The notes under the pieces: generated by a model
Told to the model about the DNA's origin: nothing
The model's database searches: none
The model's input: only the letters and a program-made list of their open reading frames with translations
Made by a program: the position numbers and the translations under genes
Shown here: positions 1 to 11,200 of the stretch, in pieces
How positions within the stretch are numbered: position 1 is the stretch's first letter
Layout: each line of letters begins with the position of its first letter
Source: Ophthalmolycus amberensis
Taxonomy: Eukaryota; Chordata; Actinopteri; Perciformes; Zoarcidae
Direction of reading: 5' to 3'
Assembly (NCBI GenBank): GCA_024529925.1
Contig: JAFEUB010000450.1
Span: 1-64,000 of the forward strand
DNA length: 64,000 bases

Positions 1-1280
1 CTCGGTGTCTGCGTATGGGTCCAGAATAACCGACCGTAACAAGAAGAGCGAAACCGTTTTCTGTCTTTCAACAGGCTCATCGGGTATTATGTGGTTTTGT
101 CATTCAGGAAGCCGGATGTTCCTACCCTGTCTACAGCATTCAATACAGTATGTTAAGGTCAAATGTGTTGGCGGTTTGTACAAACCGCAGGAAGAACCTT
201 CTCATCTAACCACCTCTGCTTGGATTATTTTTCCTCTGCAATATTCAAAGCCTATCCACTGACCAAATAGAAGACAATGTGTCCATATCTCGTTGTGCAC
301 AACAATTTTTACGTAACAGCAGCACCGCATGAGGGAAACGTTGCTAACCAGATGACAAACACATTGCATTTTCTGTAGCTGATTCAGAATGAAAGCATTC
401 CGCTGATTTGCAGGCCGAAAGGTTTCAATGTTCAGTTTGCAGTAGCAGTAACTTAACACCGCTCTGTTACAGCTGCAGGAAAGCGACCAGTAACAGGTTG
501 TTCTACTGATATCTCAAATGGAATAGGAAGATAAAAATGATTAATTTCCTGTTGGCATTTGGCCTCAGGAGACCGATACTCCAATAACTAAAAGATTACT
601 TGGGGAACACACTGAATGTTCAGAGAAAGGCCACGGTTTCAAGTCCAGGGTTGAATTTTCGCAATGGTGGAGTTTTGGGGGAAAACATATTCACGTGTCT
701 TTCGGACTGTGAAGGACACAGTTGTTTCAGTGGGGCGGATGAGTTTTTGGACAAAGTGGAATATACAGCAGGCTGGGCTGAGGGAAGAGTGGCAGGGATG
801 CACAGAGATGCACCATTCACACATCAAGGCTTAAAGTCAGAAGAAGAAAATAATCTCCTTTCCTTTGAATCATTTCCCCTTCATCTGCTCTCTCGTGTTT
901 TTCTCTCCTTTTTCAAAGCACTCTTATCTGTGTTGACAAATTCAAAATATCACTGAATACTCATGAACGATATATCTCGCCCGTGCCTTTCTCATTGTGA
1001 GTTGGGAGAGCTATGTGATCCAAACTGTAGCTCATGCGCAAGTTCAGTCAGGAAGACATTCGCTTGTGATCACTGTCTCTCCTCTCCTTGTAATTACTCT
1101 ATCAGCTGATTGGGGGCGTGCACAGTTAAGCAACCAACCAGATTCGGCACACAGTTTCCTTAAGCCAATCAGCTCGTTGCTGTCAAACTTTAAAGTGTTC
1201 TCCTCTCTGCTGCTGTCAGTTGTCATTTCAGCGTTAAGCAGATGCGAAGCGATACTATTTCCCTTACCTTACAACAACTA
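1..1280. other. Non-coding stretch, no gene seen
   Basis: I find no ORF with recognisable domains, no RNA gene and no clear repeat. Short open frames on both strands overlap one another and have no family resemblance. Confidence 0.5.
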
Positions 1281-1299
1281 GTTGTGCGTAACTGAGACA

Positions 1300-1659
1300 A
1301 TGGCGGATGCCGACTTTGATTGTTTCAGGAAGAGTCGGGTCTCAACATCGAGGTTTAACCGGAGCCGGCATTCAGCCCGCCAGGTGGCCGGTGCAGGAGC
1401 ACTCGCCCAGCGGCTCCCCGCAGACGAGCAAGAAGCCCTCTTGGCTCGGCTAGTAGTTCGCGGTGGTGTCCTAGGAAGTCTAACAGTTACTCGCGATCAG
1501 TCGATCCATCGCCGGGCTCATCCGAGCTCCGCAGGCGGCGTCCCGTACTCTTTCTCCACCAGCACTCCGGGCCTCCAATGCAGACAACGCCGTCATTTCC
1601 ACCGGATAGCTCCATCCGCTCCATCCACTCCATCGATACTGGTCTTCAATCTCTGGTAA
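1300..1659 (+). pseudogene. Possible N-terminal fragment of a mobile-element ORF
   Basis: An open frame starts at an ATG in the context gagacaATGG and encodes an Arg/Ser-rich stretch beginning MADADFDCF. It then ends, while a neighbouring frame (about 1500-1680) reads as a Pro/Ser-rich segment, as if one protein had been frameshifted. A tyrosine-recombinase relic lies about 2.7 kb downstream on the same strand, so this could be the gag-like or N-terminal part of a DIRS/Ngaro- or Crypton-type element. It could also be an isolated exon or chance. I recognise no domain in it. Confidence 0.25.
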
Positions 1660-4341
1660 ACGATGCAGCTGCTATTATATTGTTAACATCGGCGCCGCCA
1701 GCCGCCATGGTAAATCAGCTCCACGGGACAGTTCAGGCTCCTCGCTGTTGAAACGGAGACTTTGTTTCCGCTCCTCGTCATTCCCCGACAAATGAGGAAA
1801 TCATGGGGCTGACACACGTCTGGCGCTCCGCAGCATCACTCATGTATTAGCTTGAAAGCGCCTGTTCCAGTAGTGGGAGTGGAGCGCATTCACCAGACTA
1901 AGAATCATTGTGAGCGGAAATAAACATAACTAAGCAGCAGTTAAACTTAGGTTATCCTCTTCGTAGTGATTGGCGCGATGGGTACTCGCGGCCAGTAATC
2001 ACGGAAGGCGCGTGATGCCGGTAGGCCCGCAAGGGAGCACGATTTGTCATGCACCTCCGAATTCAATCTGGCGCGGGCTGTGCTCATGCTCAATTGCTTG
2101 TCACCAATAGTGCACTGATAAAACACTATTGACATGTCTGGGGATTATAGGAGATGGGCCAATTCGTTTGAGATGCTTCAGAACAGCATAGTTTGCATTT
2201 TGAGTAAATGTTTGGCGGGCAAATCCAATAGTGTACAGGATATTTAACCTTTGTTGCTTATTGATACCTTTTAATACTTTACTTCTTTCCTAACAGGGCT
2301 TGGCTAAGGCGATAAAGTAGTTTATGAATATGAGGTAACAGTTGACTACAATCCCTCCTCGGCATTGTGGAGGTTGGGTCATGGCTTGTGTCAGCTATAC
2401 CAACATTCTATGGGTAGATCCATGAGTAACACGAGTGTTTTATTCTTCACAGCCCATGTTGTTGGTACACCTCTGGTGTTTCAGAGAAGAACACGTAGAG
2501 CAGAGGGTTCCAATGAAATTTAACAAAGTCCAGTTTGAGAGAGTTTCCTCATGCAAAGGTCTGGAACATCAGTCTGTCTAAATGTGCGCGATGATTTAGT
2601 CCCATATACATTGAAGTAGCTTAAACAGTTGTATCGACGTTCGTGGTAATCAACAGCTGATTATTAAATCAAGAAGTCAAAGGAATATGTCATGTAAAGT
2701 AAGGGAGGCATTTATAGATTAAATTGCATAACAGAAGCTTTTAAGTACTTGCATCTTATAAAGATAAAGTACCTAATCTTAGTAAATTAAGGGAACTGGA
2801 TCGTCATGCAGCGGTAAAAGTTCAGTGCAATCAGGGTGAAGCGATGTAAATGGAAGTAGGACATTACATTGTATTGTCATACACATAGCATTGTGTGCAG
2901 CAACATGATGTATGGTTATTAAACCATTTGGTTCAGCTCTATTCCTCTCTTTTACATCATAGTTGGGCAGTGAAATCATGTGATAGGATTCAGATTGTTG
3001 GGCTCGTAGCTCATATCTGGGCCTCTATTATTTGGCGTGGGTGCGTTGGCTCAAAAGATTTTGCTGAGTGGCGCTTCACCTGGCTGCTGGGAATAATCGT
3101 CTCTGGACATATGAAACACACTGGGTTAAACTGCAGGGGAGGAATGAACATTTAAGAGGCTGTCCATATAAGGCTGATTAAAGTGTCCACATTCGGTGGT
3201 TTGGAGACTGCCATGTGTAATGTCGTAACCCGGCTCCCAAGCTGTGACAAGTGCAGAGGGACACAAGGCAGGATGGGATTTAAAGGTATTTATGAGAACA
3301 AAGCAAAGAACGGCTACCAATGGTGAAGTGTGACAGTCAGTAACATCAGTTATGTAACGAGAAGGCATGCGGGATGAAGTGTGGGGCATGGTCGGCGGAA
3401 GTAAAAGACCAAATCTGTAAACGGGCAGCACTGGCAGAGATGAGTTCATGTGCGCAGAAGAGCAATGGAGTAGGGCTATTATTCCTCAGACCTCCAGGAC
3501 CAGGTGCTCTGCATCCAGTAATCTGCCACAACTGCGCTATTGTGACGCCTGACGGGGACGGATATGTGGCAAAACCCTACTTGGACATTTACACATAAAG
3601 TATAATTAGCTCCATTCAGGCTCATCCTTCAGGGATGCGCTTTTCCCGTTGGACATGGCATCTTCCTTGTCCTAAGATGCACAATCTACCTTGATGACAG
3701 GTGCCGCGCTGACCTGCGTGTCAGGTCACTGTGCGATCACTTGAATGGTGTAACATTCTGCAAACAAGCTGGTGAGTTTCGCTGATTCACTAAAACGTCA
3801 ACACGGATGCAGGCCGTCCGTGGGTTTTGGGGGATTCTGTCAAGGCCAGTGGTTTACTAGACACGTATGGTAACGCAAGCTCATTAAAGCCTTAAAAATG
3901 TGTACGGCAAGCCATGCATAAATCATGCGTCATGGGGACGTTGTTTCTGGCAGTTTTGGCACATCATTTAATTTGGCTAATAGCCTTAGCTCAGTCATGC
4001 AAAATGTTCTTTATATTATCTCTAAAGCTACCTCTCGCATGCTATTGTTCAAGTGGGTCTTCGCGCATCACGGTAAGGCCAGTACACGCAAGTCTGTTGG
4101 ACTCACTATTCTGGTCTAATGGGTACGTGACTTGGCTGGCAACTCATGGCTTAAACACTCCAAATGCGGAGGTGCTTGCACAGTAGCTGGGGCTTGGATA
4201 GATTCTGGGTTTTGCCTTTTCAAATCCATGCTTAAATTCCTATTATAAAGACCTATTAGTTGCTCTACTATTCTTACCCCAGGTAACATTCCTTTAGCTA
4301 AACGTGGTTAACTAGCATTGGGAGGTTATCGTCACTAGAAT
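1660..4341. other. Unassigned interval between two possible element fragments
   Basis: No intact ORF and no reverse-transcriptase motif could be read in either direction. If the flanking fragments belong to one degenerate element, this would be its decayed middle. I see no direct proof. Confidence 0.35.
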
Positions 4342-4551
4342 CAGCTATACTCAGGGCACTCTTTTAGAATAGGGGTTGCTACTTCGGCAGCTAACCAAGG
4401 CATCTCCGCTACTACCCTACAAAAATTGAGACGTTGGTCATCCTCTGCCTTCACATCTTACATTCGCCCCGATCTCAACACTATCCTCGATAATCAAAGA
4501 TCATTGACGCCTGGAAATCCGGTAAGGATTGCATATAACTGGTGGTGGTGA
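4342..4551 (+). pseudogene. Tyrosine recombinase C-terminal relic (DIRS/Ngaro/Crypton type)
   Basis: The frame from 4342 to a stop at 4549 reads QLYSGHSFRIGVATSAA, then a segment ending in LRRWSSSAFTSYIRP. This matches the C-terminal catalytic box of eukaryotic tyrosine recombinases: H-x-x-R (HSFR), a Gly/Ala-rich turn, a Trp, and the presumed nucleophile Tyr in SYIRP. Such enzymes integrate DIRS/Ngaro retrotransposons and Crypton DNA transposons through a circular intermediate. Upstream the frame is broken by stops (about 4310-4335), so the protein is a relic. No reverse transcriptase is visible nearby, so DIRS/Ngaro and Crypton cannot be told apart. Confidence 0.7.
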
Positions 4552-4812
4552 CATGTTCACATCAATTGGTGTATCGTTGGTAGGTCACATTATTAGTATT
4601 GGCTCATAGCAGGGGATAGCATTATACCCTTCTTGGAATGTTCCTTATCATAACACTAAGGTATGGATCACATTATATTGTGCAAATGGATATCCTATCA
4701 GAACGGTATAAGACTGTGCTCTCCCGTTTACCTTGCTCTATTTGTCTGGTGTGACTCGACCGTTTTCTCCACCTGATTGGTCTAACACTGCTTCCCCCAG
4801 TCTCCTGGTCTC

Positions 4813-4919
4813 ACGTGACCTGGCTTATCGTGACTGTTTTCCTAGGTGCACGTGACCTGGCTTATCGTGACTGTTTTTCCTAGGTGACCGTGACCTGGCT
4901 TAACGTGTCTGTTTCCTGG
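4813..4919. repeat. Three-copy tandem repeat, period about 37-38 bp
   Basis: Three direct copies at about 4813, 4850 and 4889 share the core cgtgacctggcttatcgtga, followed by ctgttt and a cctagg-like end. The first two copies are nearly identical and the third is diverged. Looser relatives of the tgacc/gaccgttt motif continue on both sides (about 4745-5000). Confidence 0.75.
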
Positions 4920-5179
4920 TCCGACGGGACCGTTTTACTTTCCTAAAAGAAAAGGTGGGTCTGAGGTGCCCCGTTTCTCATTTCCTGGTCGAAGTGATGT
5001 AAGACCGTGTCCAAGGACGACAATTTCTAATTTCGCAGTCAGATATGACACATTCTGTTTCGCGGTCCCACTGCTGTGTGACTTGTCAAAGTATGACATG
5101 CTTTCTAGTTTCCCGGGTGAGCTCACCCGGTCTGGTTGTGCTGAGGCAGTGAGACCCCAAACATGCGGGGGCCGTAAGA

Positions 5180-5560
5180 CCTGCAACCATGCTGTTCTAC
5201 GTTCTCCCTTGAACCCCCCTATTCTGCTCTGCGGTCTAAACGTGACTCCCTCCTATCCTACGCTACGGTCGAATAGGACCCAACCTGTCCTTGTCTGCGG
5301 TCTAGCTTGACCCTCACCTATCCCGTCCTGCGCTCGGACCCGCCGCAGGGCCGACCCCGCCATATGTTTCGGGATCTGTTGAAATCCTACCATACACTAT
5401 GGGCTATCTAGCCCCGCACTATCCTGTCTCTGCGGTCTTCCAGACCCCCCGTATCCTAGTCTGCAGTCCGTCTTGACATTCCTCTATCCTTTGCTTTGAC
5501 TCAACCGGTCCGCTTACCTCTGGTCCAACATCTACTCCTTCACGTGCTACCCTTAGATTT
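5180..5560. repeat. Degenerate pyrimidine-rich repeats
   Basis: Loose recurrences of gcggtct followed by a tgac-like motif, with cctatcct-type spacers, are spaced about 60-70 bases apart. They may continue the degenerate tandem family at 4.8 kb. No coding sequence is seen. Confidence 0.35.
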
Positions 5561-5629
5561 CTCTCATGACAAATTGTCTATTTTCTTAGGAAATTCACCA
5601 CAGCAGTGGGTAAGGCATTTATTTATTCA

Positions 5630-5985
5630 TATAAATTGAGTTTGTATTTTCTCGCACGAACCCAAGAACAGAGAAAGTCTTGACGAACTAGTTAAATGGA
5701 CGGGTTTAACGACGGCGAAACGATATTAAAATATCTGTTTAGAAACTCTCACACGCCGCAAGCAGTACAATCCAAGTCTCGTCTTTCCAGTCGTACTGGA
5801 GAAAGGAGACTTGGATAGGACTGCATGAACTGTGTGTGAGTTTCTAAACAGATGTCTTGATGTAGTTTTGCAGTTGTTAAACCCGGCCTCCGTTTACTTT
5901 CATTCATAAAGGTTTTACTCCGTTTGTTGATGCTCCGTTCACCGTGGAGGCGTGCGAGAAAAACTAAGTTTTAGATGAATAACTT
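5630..5985. repeat. Long imperfect foldback (hairpin) repeat
   Basis: The two halves are imperfect inverted copies. The inner arms (about 5702-5790 and 5798-5885) share gggtttaac, atctgtttagaaactc and atccaagtctc, with a loop of only a few bases near 5793. The outer parts share tattcat and tttctcgcacg, separated by unequal spacers. This is the shape of a foldback or MITE-like element. I find no convincing target duplication. The central stem is longer than a typical microRNA precursor, so I do not call it one. Confidence 0.65.
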
Positions 5986-5989
5986 ATCA

Positions 5990-8170
5990 TAAAATGATAA
6001 GTTTCAAAATGATGTATGAATCCGTGCTGCCTCACACAATGACTTCTCGTCCTTTAATGTCCATGGATCAACCTGCTTTCACGCTGAAAACCTCAGAGGG
6101 AGCGAACAGGCCATGTCTGGGCTCATTACATCCTCCTCGATCTATATATCTGTCCCTTACAGCAATTAGGTTAATATCTCTTCGCCTCGTGTTAGCTCAG
6201 CACGCCTGTGATGGGACGTCCGACTGTGGGGGGACGTCGATAGGCCTGACGTTCCCTCCCCTCCTGAGCGGTTCCCGTGAGGGCAGAGCAGTCAGGGGGA
6301 GACGATCTGATAAGAGAAGTGACGTGACGAGCGGGTGAGACGAGTGAAGGGACGGGCGGCGGGGAGAAGGACTTCACAGGGTTGAGGTTCACAATAGGAC
6401 GGGCTCCACAGGAGCCACAGAGCAGAAGAAAAAGGGAAGACGCACAAAAAGCTCAGTTTTGCAACAGCAGGTCGGCTTTGTCCGGCGCAACAAAAGGACA
6501 AAACGTGTTGAGGCGCTGCTGGAGGGGAAAAAAGAAAAGGGAAAAAAGAAAAGGAAAAAAAATCAACCTTTCTTGTTCAGTCCAAAACAGCCAGCTCTTT
6601 AATTGGGAGTGGTGGAAAGAAAGTGTGAGAGAGAGAGGGAGAAATGGAGGGAAAAGCATCAGTTGCAGAGTGAATAAAAAGAGAGAAAGAACAGAAGGAT
6701 AAGATTGAAAACGGGATGAGGGAACGAGACTTAAATAGGCGAGTGATGTCTGTCTGGCGGTCCAGCTGACCTTAGCTGAACACGACCTGACCTGGCCGCT
6801 CATGGACACCCAGGGGAGAAAGGCAAACGAGGGAGAGGAAGACGAGAGGGGAACAAAGAGGGAACAGAGAGACATTTCCAACGCTTGGTTTAACCTGAAG
6901 TTTCTCTGATCTTTTTCTTTTTCCTCTCTCTACCCATCCCTCACTGCTTTGGCTGGGAGGGCCCCAGCTGTTCGGTCTGTATAAATAGCGTGAGGGTTCG
7001 GCTACGACCCCACCCCCCCGGGGAGTGCGGGCCTCATTGGAGAGAAGGCATGGGAACAAATCGGGCCGGAAAAAAAGCACACAACATACACATTTTGACA
7101 AACATATGGGACCATTGCTGGGGATGAAAGTGAGGAACATGTGACTGAAGTTGGCCTCACGTGGCAGAAGTCACTGTCGCACTTGAAATTGGACAAGAGA
7201 GGCGGGGGGGGCGAGCAGCGGAGACAGAAAAGAGATCTGTTTAATAACAGAGATAGCGTCCAAGACGCCAATGCTTCAGTAGATCCTCTTTAAGGTGTTT
7301 GCAAAGACAGCAACATCAAAAGCCTAAAATAAAAATAAATTTGTCTATGTTACATCGGTATCCTACTTTCTGAAATGTAATTCTTGACAATGGAAACAGC
7401 AGCTTCTTTGAAACTCTTCCTGAAGGTGCTCCAAAAATAAAAATGGAAATATGAAAGTCTATATTTCCATGACAACTGGGAACAGTCCATCTGCTGATGA
7501 ACATGATGTGATATGAACCACAGCAGCGACGTAATGGACCACTGGGAGAGTGTGATGCACATGTTCTGACAGTAGATGAATCAATTAAGGGGGAAAGTAG
7601 ATTAGATGAATTGATAATGAAAATGATTATTTCTGGCTGGTAAAATCTATGTGACCTTGAGGTGTAATACATTTCCAATGTGGGCTTATTTTTCAGTGTT
7701 TTATGCAGGAGGAAAAATGCTGGTTTCAAATTGGTAAAACACTTAATTCAAGGTTAAAGAAGAGTTCATCTCACGCCTTCTCTTTTATTATTATTATTTA
7801 AAATAAAAATGTATTATTATTTTTCATTTAGATAGTGATTGTCAGGAAATGGAGAGAAAGTGTGTGTGTGGGGGGGGGGCACGACATGCAGCAAATGTGG
7901 ATAAGGACTCAGCATTGGTGCATTGGTACACTAATTAATATTGTTAGGCTAACCATGGATCAGATAATTAGATCATCACCCCGACTCACTTCTACGGAGT
8001 ACTTCAGCCTACTGTTTTGGTTTTACAGCCATTTCAGTTTTCTCGACCGGCTGGTGAACATTGCGTGGCATTCAGCAGCTAATGAGCCAGATAACTTCAA
8101 TAAAACTGCCACAATTATGTTAATGTTGTGTTTACAATTAGTTCCACTACCCCTGTGTGGCAAAAAAAAA
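5990..8170. other. Non-coding, purine-rich stretch
   Basis: Nothing here reads as a gene. The interval contains A/G-rich runs (about 6400-6900) and a run of Gs near 7870. Open frames on the minus strand around 6.5-7.3 kb are low-complexity translations of the purine-rich strand. Confidence 0.45.
6980..6988 (+). promoter_or_regulatory. Isolated TATA-box-like site
   Basis: TATAAATAG matches the TATA consensus and follows a GC-rich stretch with an E-box (CAGCTG at about 6966-6971). No convincing exon follows within the next kilobase, so this may be a distal or first-exon promoter or chance. Confidence 0.2.
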
Positions 8171-8174
8171 AAGC

Positions 8175-8217
8175 TAATGTCAACAGCTCAGCCAAGGAGG
8201 CTGAGCTGTTGACATTA
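8175..8217. repeat. Perfect 19-bp hairpin
   Basis: Arms 8175-8193 and 8199-8217 are exact reverse complements (taatgtcaacagctcagcc) with a 5-base loop, preceded by a run of about 11 A. Confidence 0.85.
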
Positions 8218-8219
8218 AC

Positions 8220-11200
8220 ATCTCACGCTGTCACGCTGTCACGAGCTTCTCGTCCATGAGTAGGCGCTTGCTACCATCTGCGCAGTGATACGGTAGAGAG
8301 AAAATAGTTCCTACATGAAAACGCTCACAACGAGGTGGGTGAATCGTCTTGAGTAACCGGGTCATGATTTCTGGGAAGCGACGTTAATGTTAAGTTTTTC
8401 AAATGTTTATTTTTATTTAGACTGATGAAAAGCACTACAGGTAAGAGTAAATATGTGTACTGTCCCTTTAATGCCATGTGCTTAAGGATGACAATCCATG
8501 AAATCGCTTTGCCTAAAAATCAGGAATAAGGAATTTTTAAACTTGAATTCTAATGGCTTCGAGCGCAGTTGGACTGTAGTGATGATAAAAATGATTAAAA
8601 AAATGTGTCTAGGGACGTTACTGAATACTACTACTGGGTTGTTGCTGTAGATGGTCTGGGATCAAGCTGTGAGGATAAGAAGACAACACCAAAAAGTGGA
8701 ATATTTCGCTGAGGCTGCCTAGTGTGATTGCTCCTCCTCCTTGATGACAGTATTTCCTAAATAACAGCTGTCTTCCAGCTGTGCTGCACCTGGTTCTGTT
8801 ACGACCCGGTCATGTTCGACCAGAGTACAGTTGGAACCATTCCATAATGTTTTTATTCAGATGAACCCGTTAAAGACTCTGTCTGAGAGGAGCTAAAGAG
8901 AAGGAAAGTGATGAATAACACAGGGGAAGGTGTGTTACCAAGCGGGAGAGGGCCGTCCAGTCCTGAGAAAAGCAGACCCCCATACCCCCCCCCCCCCCCC
9001 CCAGTCCCAGTCCCAGGCTTACAGCTGCCATTCAACACTCACATACAGAGCCAGGGAGCAGGTTGGGTTCAAGCGCAACAAATTACCTAAATATGGTTCT
9101 GAAAGGGCCTTTGAACAAAATAGCTCAATTGGAAAACCGTTGTAAATGATCATAATACTGAAAGAAACCGGGGGGGGGGGGATTTAAGAGCCCCGTTGTG
9201 TGGACACAATGTCAGAGCCCTGTCCATAATTTCACTGACTTCAGAGGACGGGAGAGGAAGAGTGGGAAGTCCGCCTTTCTTTTCCTGATTGTATGTTTTC
9301 GTGGAGTCGGAGGGAGGGAGACACATTAAAACAGAAACACAAGGGGAGAGGAAGAAAATCTGAAAAAACTAATTTTCAGCCTGAGTGGTTTTTCCAAATG
9401 AAATCTAAAGGTCCGAAACACAATGGAGTCCTTTTTCCCCCCCTTCTTTGCTATGTGTGTGTGTGTGTGTGTGGACGTACACGGGGGTTGGTTGGTGGTG
9501 GGTTACCTTTTAAAGAGTGCCCAGCAGTGGACGTGTTTGGCATTTGTGGCCCTTGTCACTCGATTGTACCTTCGCCACAGTGGCCGCTGTTAAGCTGACC
9601 TTGGGCGCTGCCTGCGAGTCAGCGAGGGGGGCAGGAAAGGGGGGCGAGGGGTAGAAGAGTCATGTCAGACTCTTCTACCCCAACCTGCCCTCACGGCTCT
9701 TTCCCTCTCGCTCTCTCTCTCTCGGTTCACATCTGTTTGTTGGCCCCTCGCCCCAGAGGCAGTCAACACGGTTGCTGAGCACTGCTGTTAACTAAACTGG
9801 CTGACTGGCAGCTCAATACTGTTTCTTACATAAGGACGGCGAGAGGGAGCGAGGGAGACAAACTTTCTAGCTTCACCTGTAATAAACGCACTCGTGTTTT
9901 TGCGGAGCGCATGGTCCACTAAGCCGACAATACACAGCTCCAGGAGTCACAAGCTCTTAAATAATATGTGGCGACACTCACACGCCTGCACACGGAACCA
10001 ACAGACAAACCACGATAACCAGGGAAACCAACTCTAGAATACGGGCTGAAGCCCTTTTTTGTCCATCAACAGGAGGAAGAAGCTCAATTGCCAAAATCAC
10101 TTCAGCCGGTTTAATTCTGTCTTCAGGAGGAGTGAGACCAATCACACACTTGTTTCATCATCACAAGTCCCGCCAGTCATATTTCTTGGCATTTGGAGAC
10201 ATGTATGAACAGCTTGATTCAAAATTAACTCAACTAATTGGGTGATGTTTGGACAAGCTGTAATTAAACTGCAGCCAACATTGCCATGAAACCTATCAGG
10301 GTCACTGCCAGGCTCATTTGCTTTGCATTTGTAGCGCCCCCTAGTGGTCCATTTTAATTAAACTTTCAGGGTATGTTGCAGGCACTCTTGTGGACATATC
10401 CTGCAGGTTTTGTGATGACCGGCCAAACGGTTGTTGACTTTGTTGGAGTTTTATCTTGAAAACTTAGCAAGATATCAACAAGCTGTTGATACATTTCCAT
10501 AAGCGTTACCAATAACTACCAATTACCAATAACGATACACAGACAGTTTGGTAGTAACCAGACGTAAGGTTTAGGAGGAGATGACAAAATTGCGGAGAGT
10601 ACTTGTCTGGTGGACTTCTATTGTCAAAGAGGCTTTTTTTGTACGGCACATTGAGCCGGACATGTGTGTCAAATTCTGTTAGTTTTTTTTTCAAATTGAG
10701 TTTTTAGGCATTAATTAAAGCGCCACCATGTGGCCGATTGGAGTCCTATTTACAGTTTTGTGCCAAGTTTCACGTTTCTAGTTCGTTCAAGCTCATGTGA
10801 ATTTAAGGCCAGACAACAAATAATAACAAACCCACACAAACTACATAAAAAAACGCTCAACAACATCCCGAGTGAGGCCAAGTTTAGGCCCCGGGGCCAC
10901 CGTCTGGGCTTGTCACAGCTTCGGAGCAAAAGTCACAGCCTAGAGTTACCAAACATGTTGTGTGTTCATTTATTTATCATTTTAAATAATTGTGGCATGT
11001 GTTCAGGTCTAATTCTGCCTGCGTGAGTGCGTGTGAATGCGCCGGGTATGCGTTTATGTGCCCTTATGTATCTGTGAAAAATCTAAAATATGTGAATGTT
11101 CTTATGAAGTAATCTAATGTGTGGAGGTAATGTGTAAGCGTGTCGTCCATTATGTTCCCATGTGTGTGTGTGTGTGTGTGTGTGTGCGGGGCGTCCTGAC

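Noticed and set aside
4813..4919. CRISPR-like repeat
   Set aside because: The repeats adjoin each other with no unique spacers, units vary in length, and the genome is eukaryotic.
5730..5860. microRNA precursor at the foldback core
   Set aside because: The arms continue far beyond a normal precursor and the outer halves also pair, which fits a foldback repeat better. Small-RNA data would be needed.
6292..7271. Overlapping minus-strand open frames of about 66-142 codons
   Set aside because: Low-complexity Ser/Leu/Phe translation of purine-rich DNA, with no domain or splice pattern.
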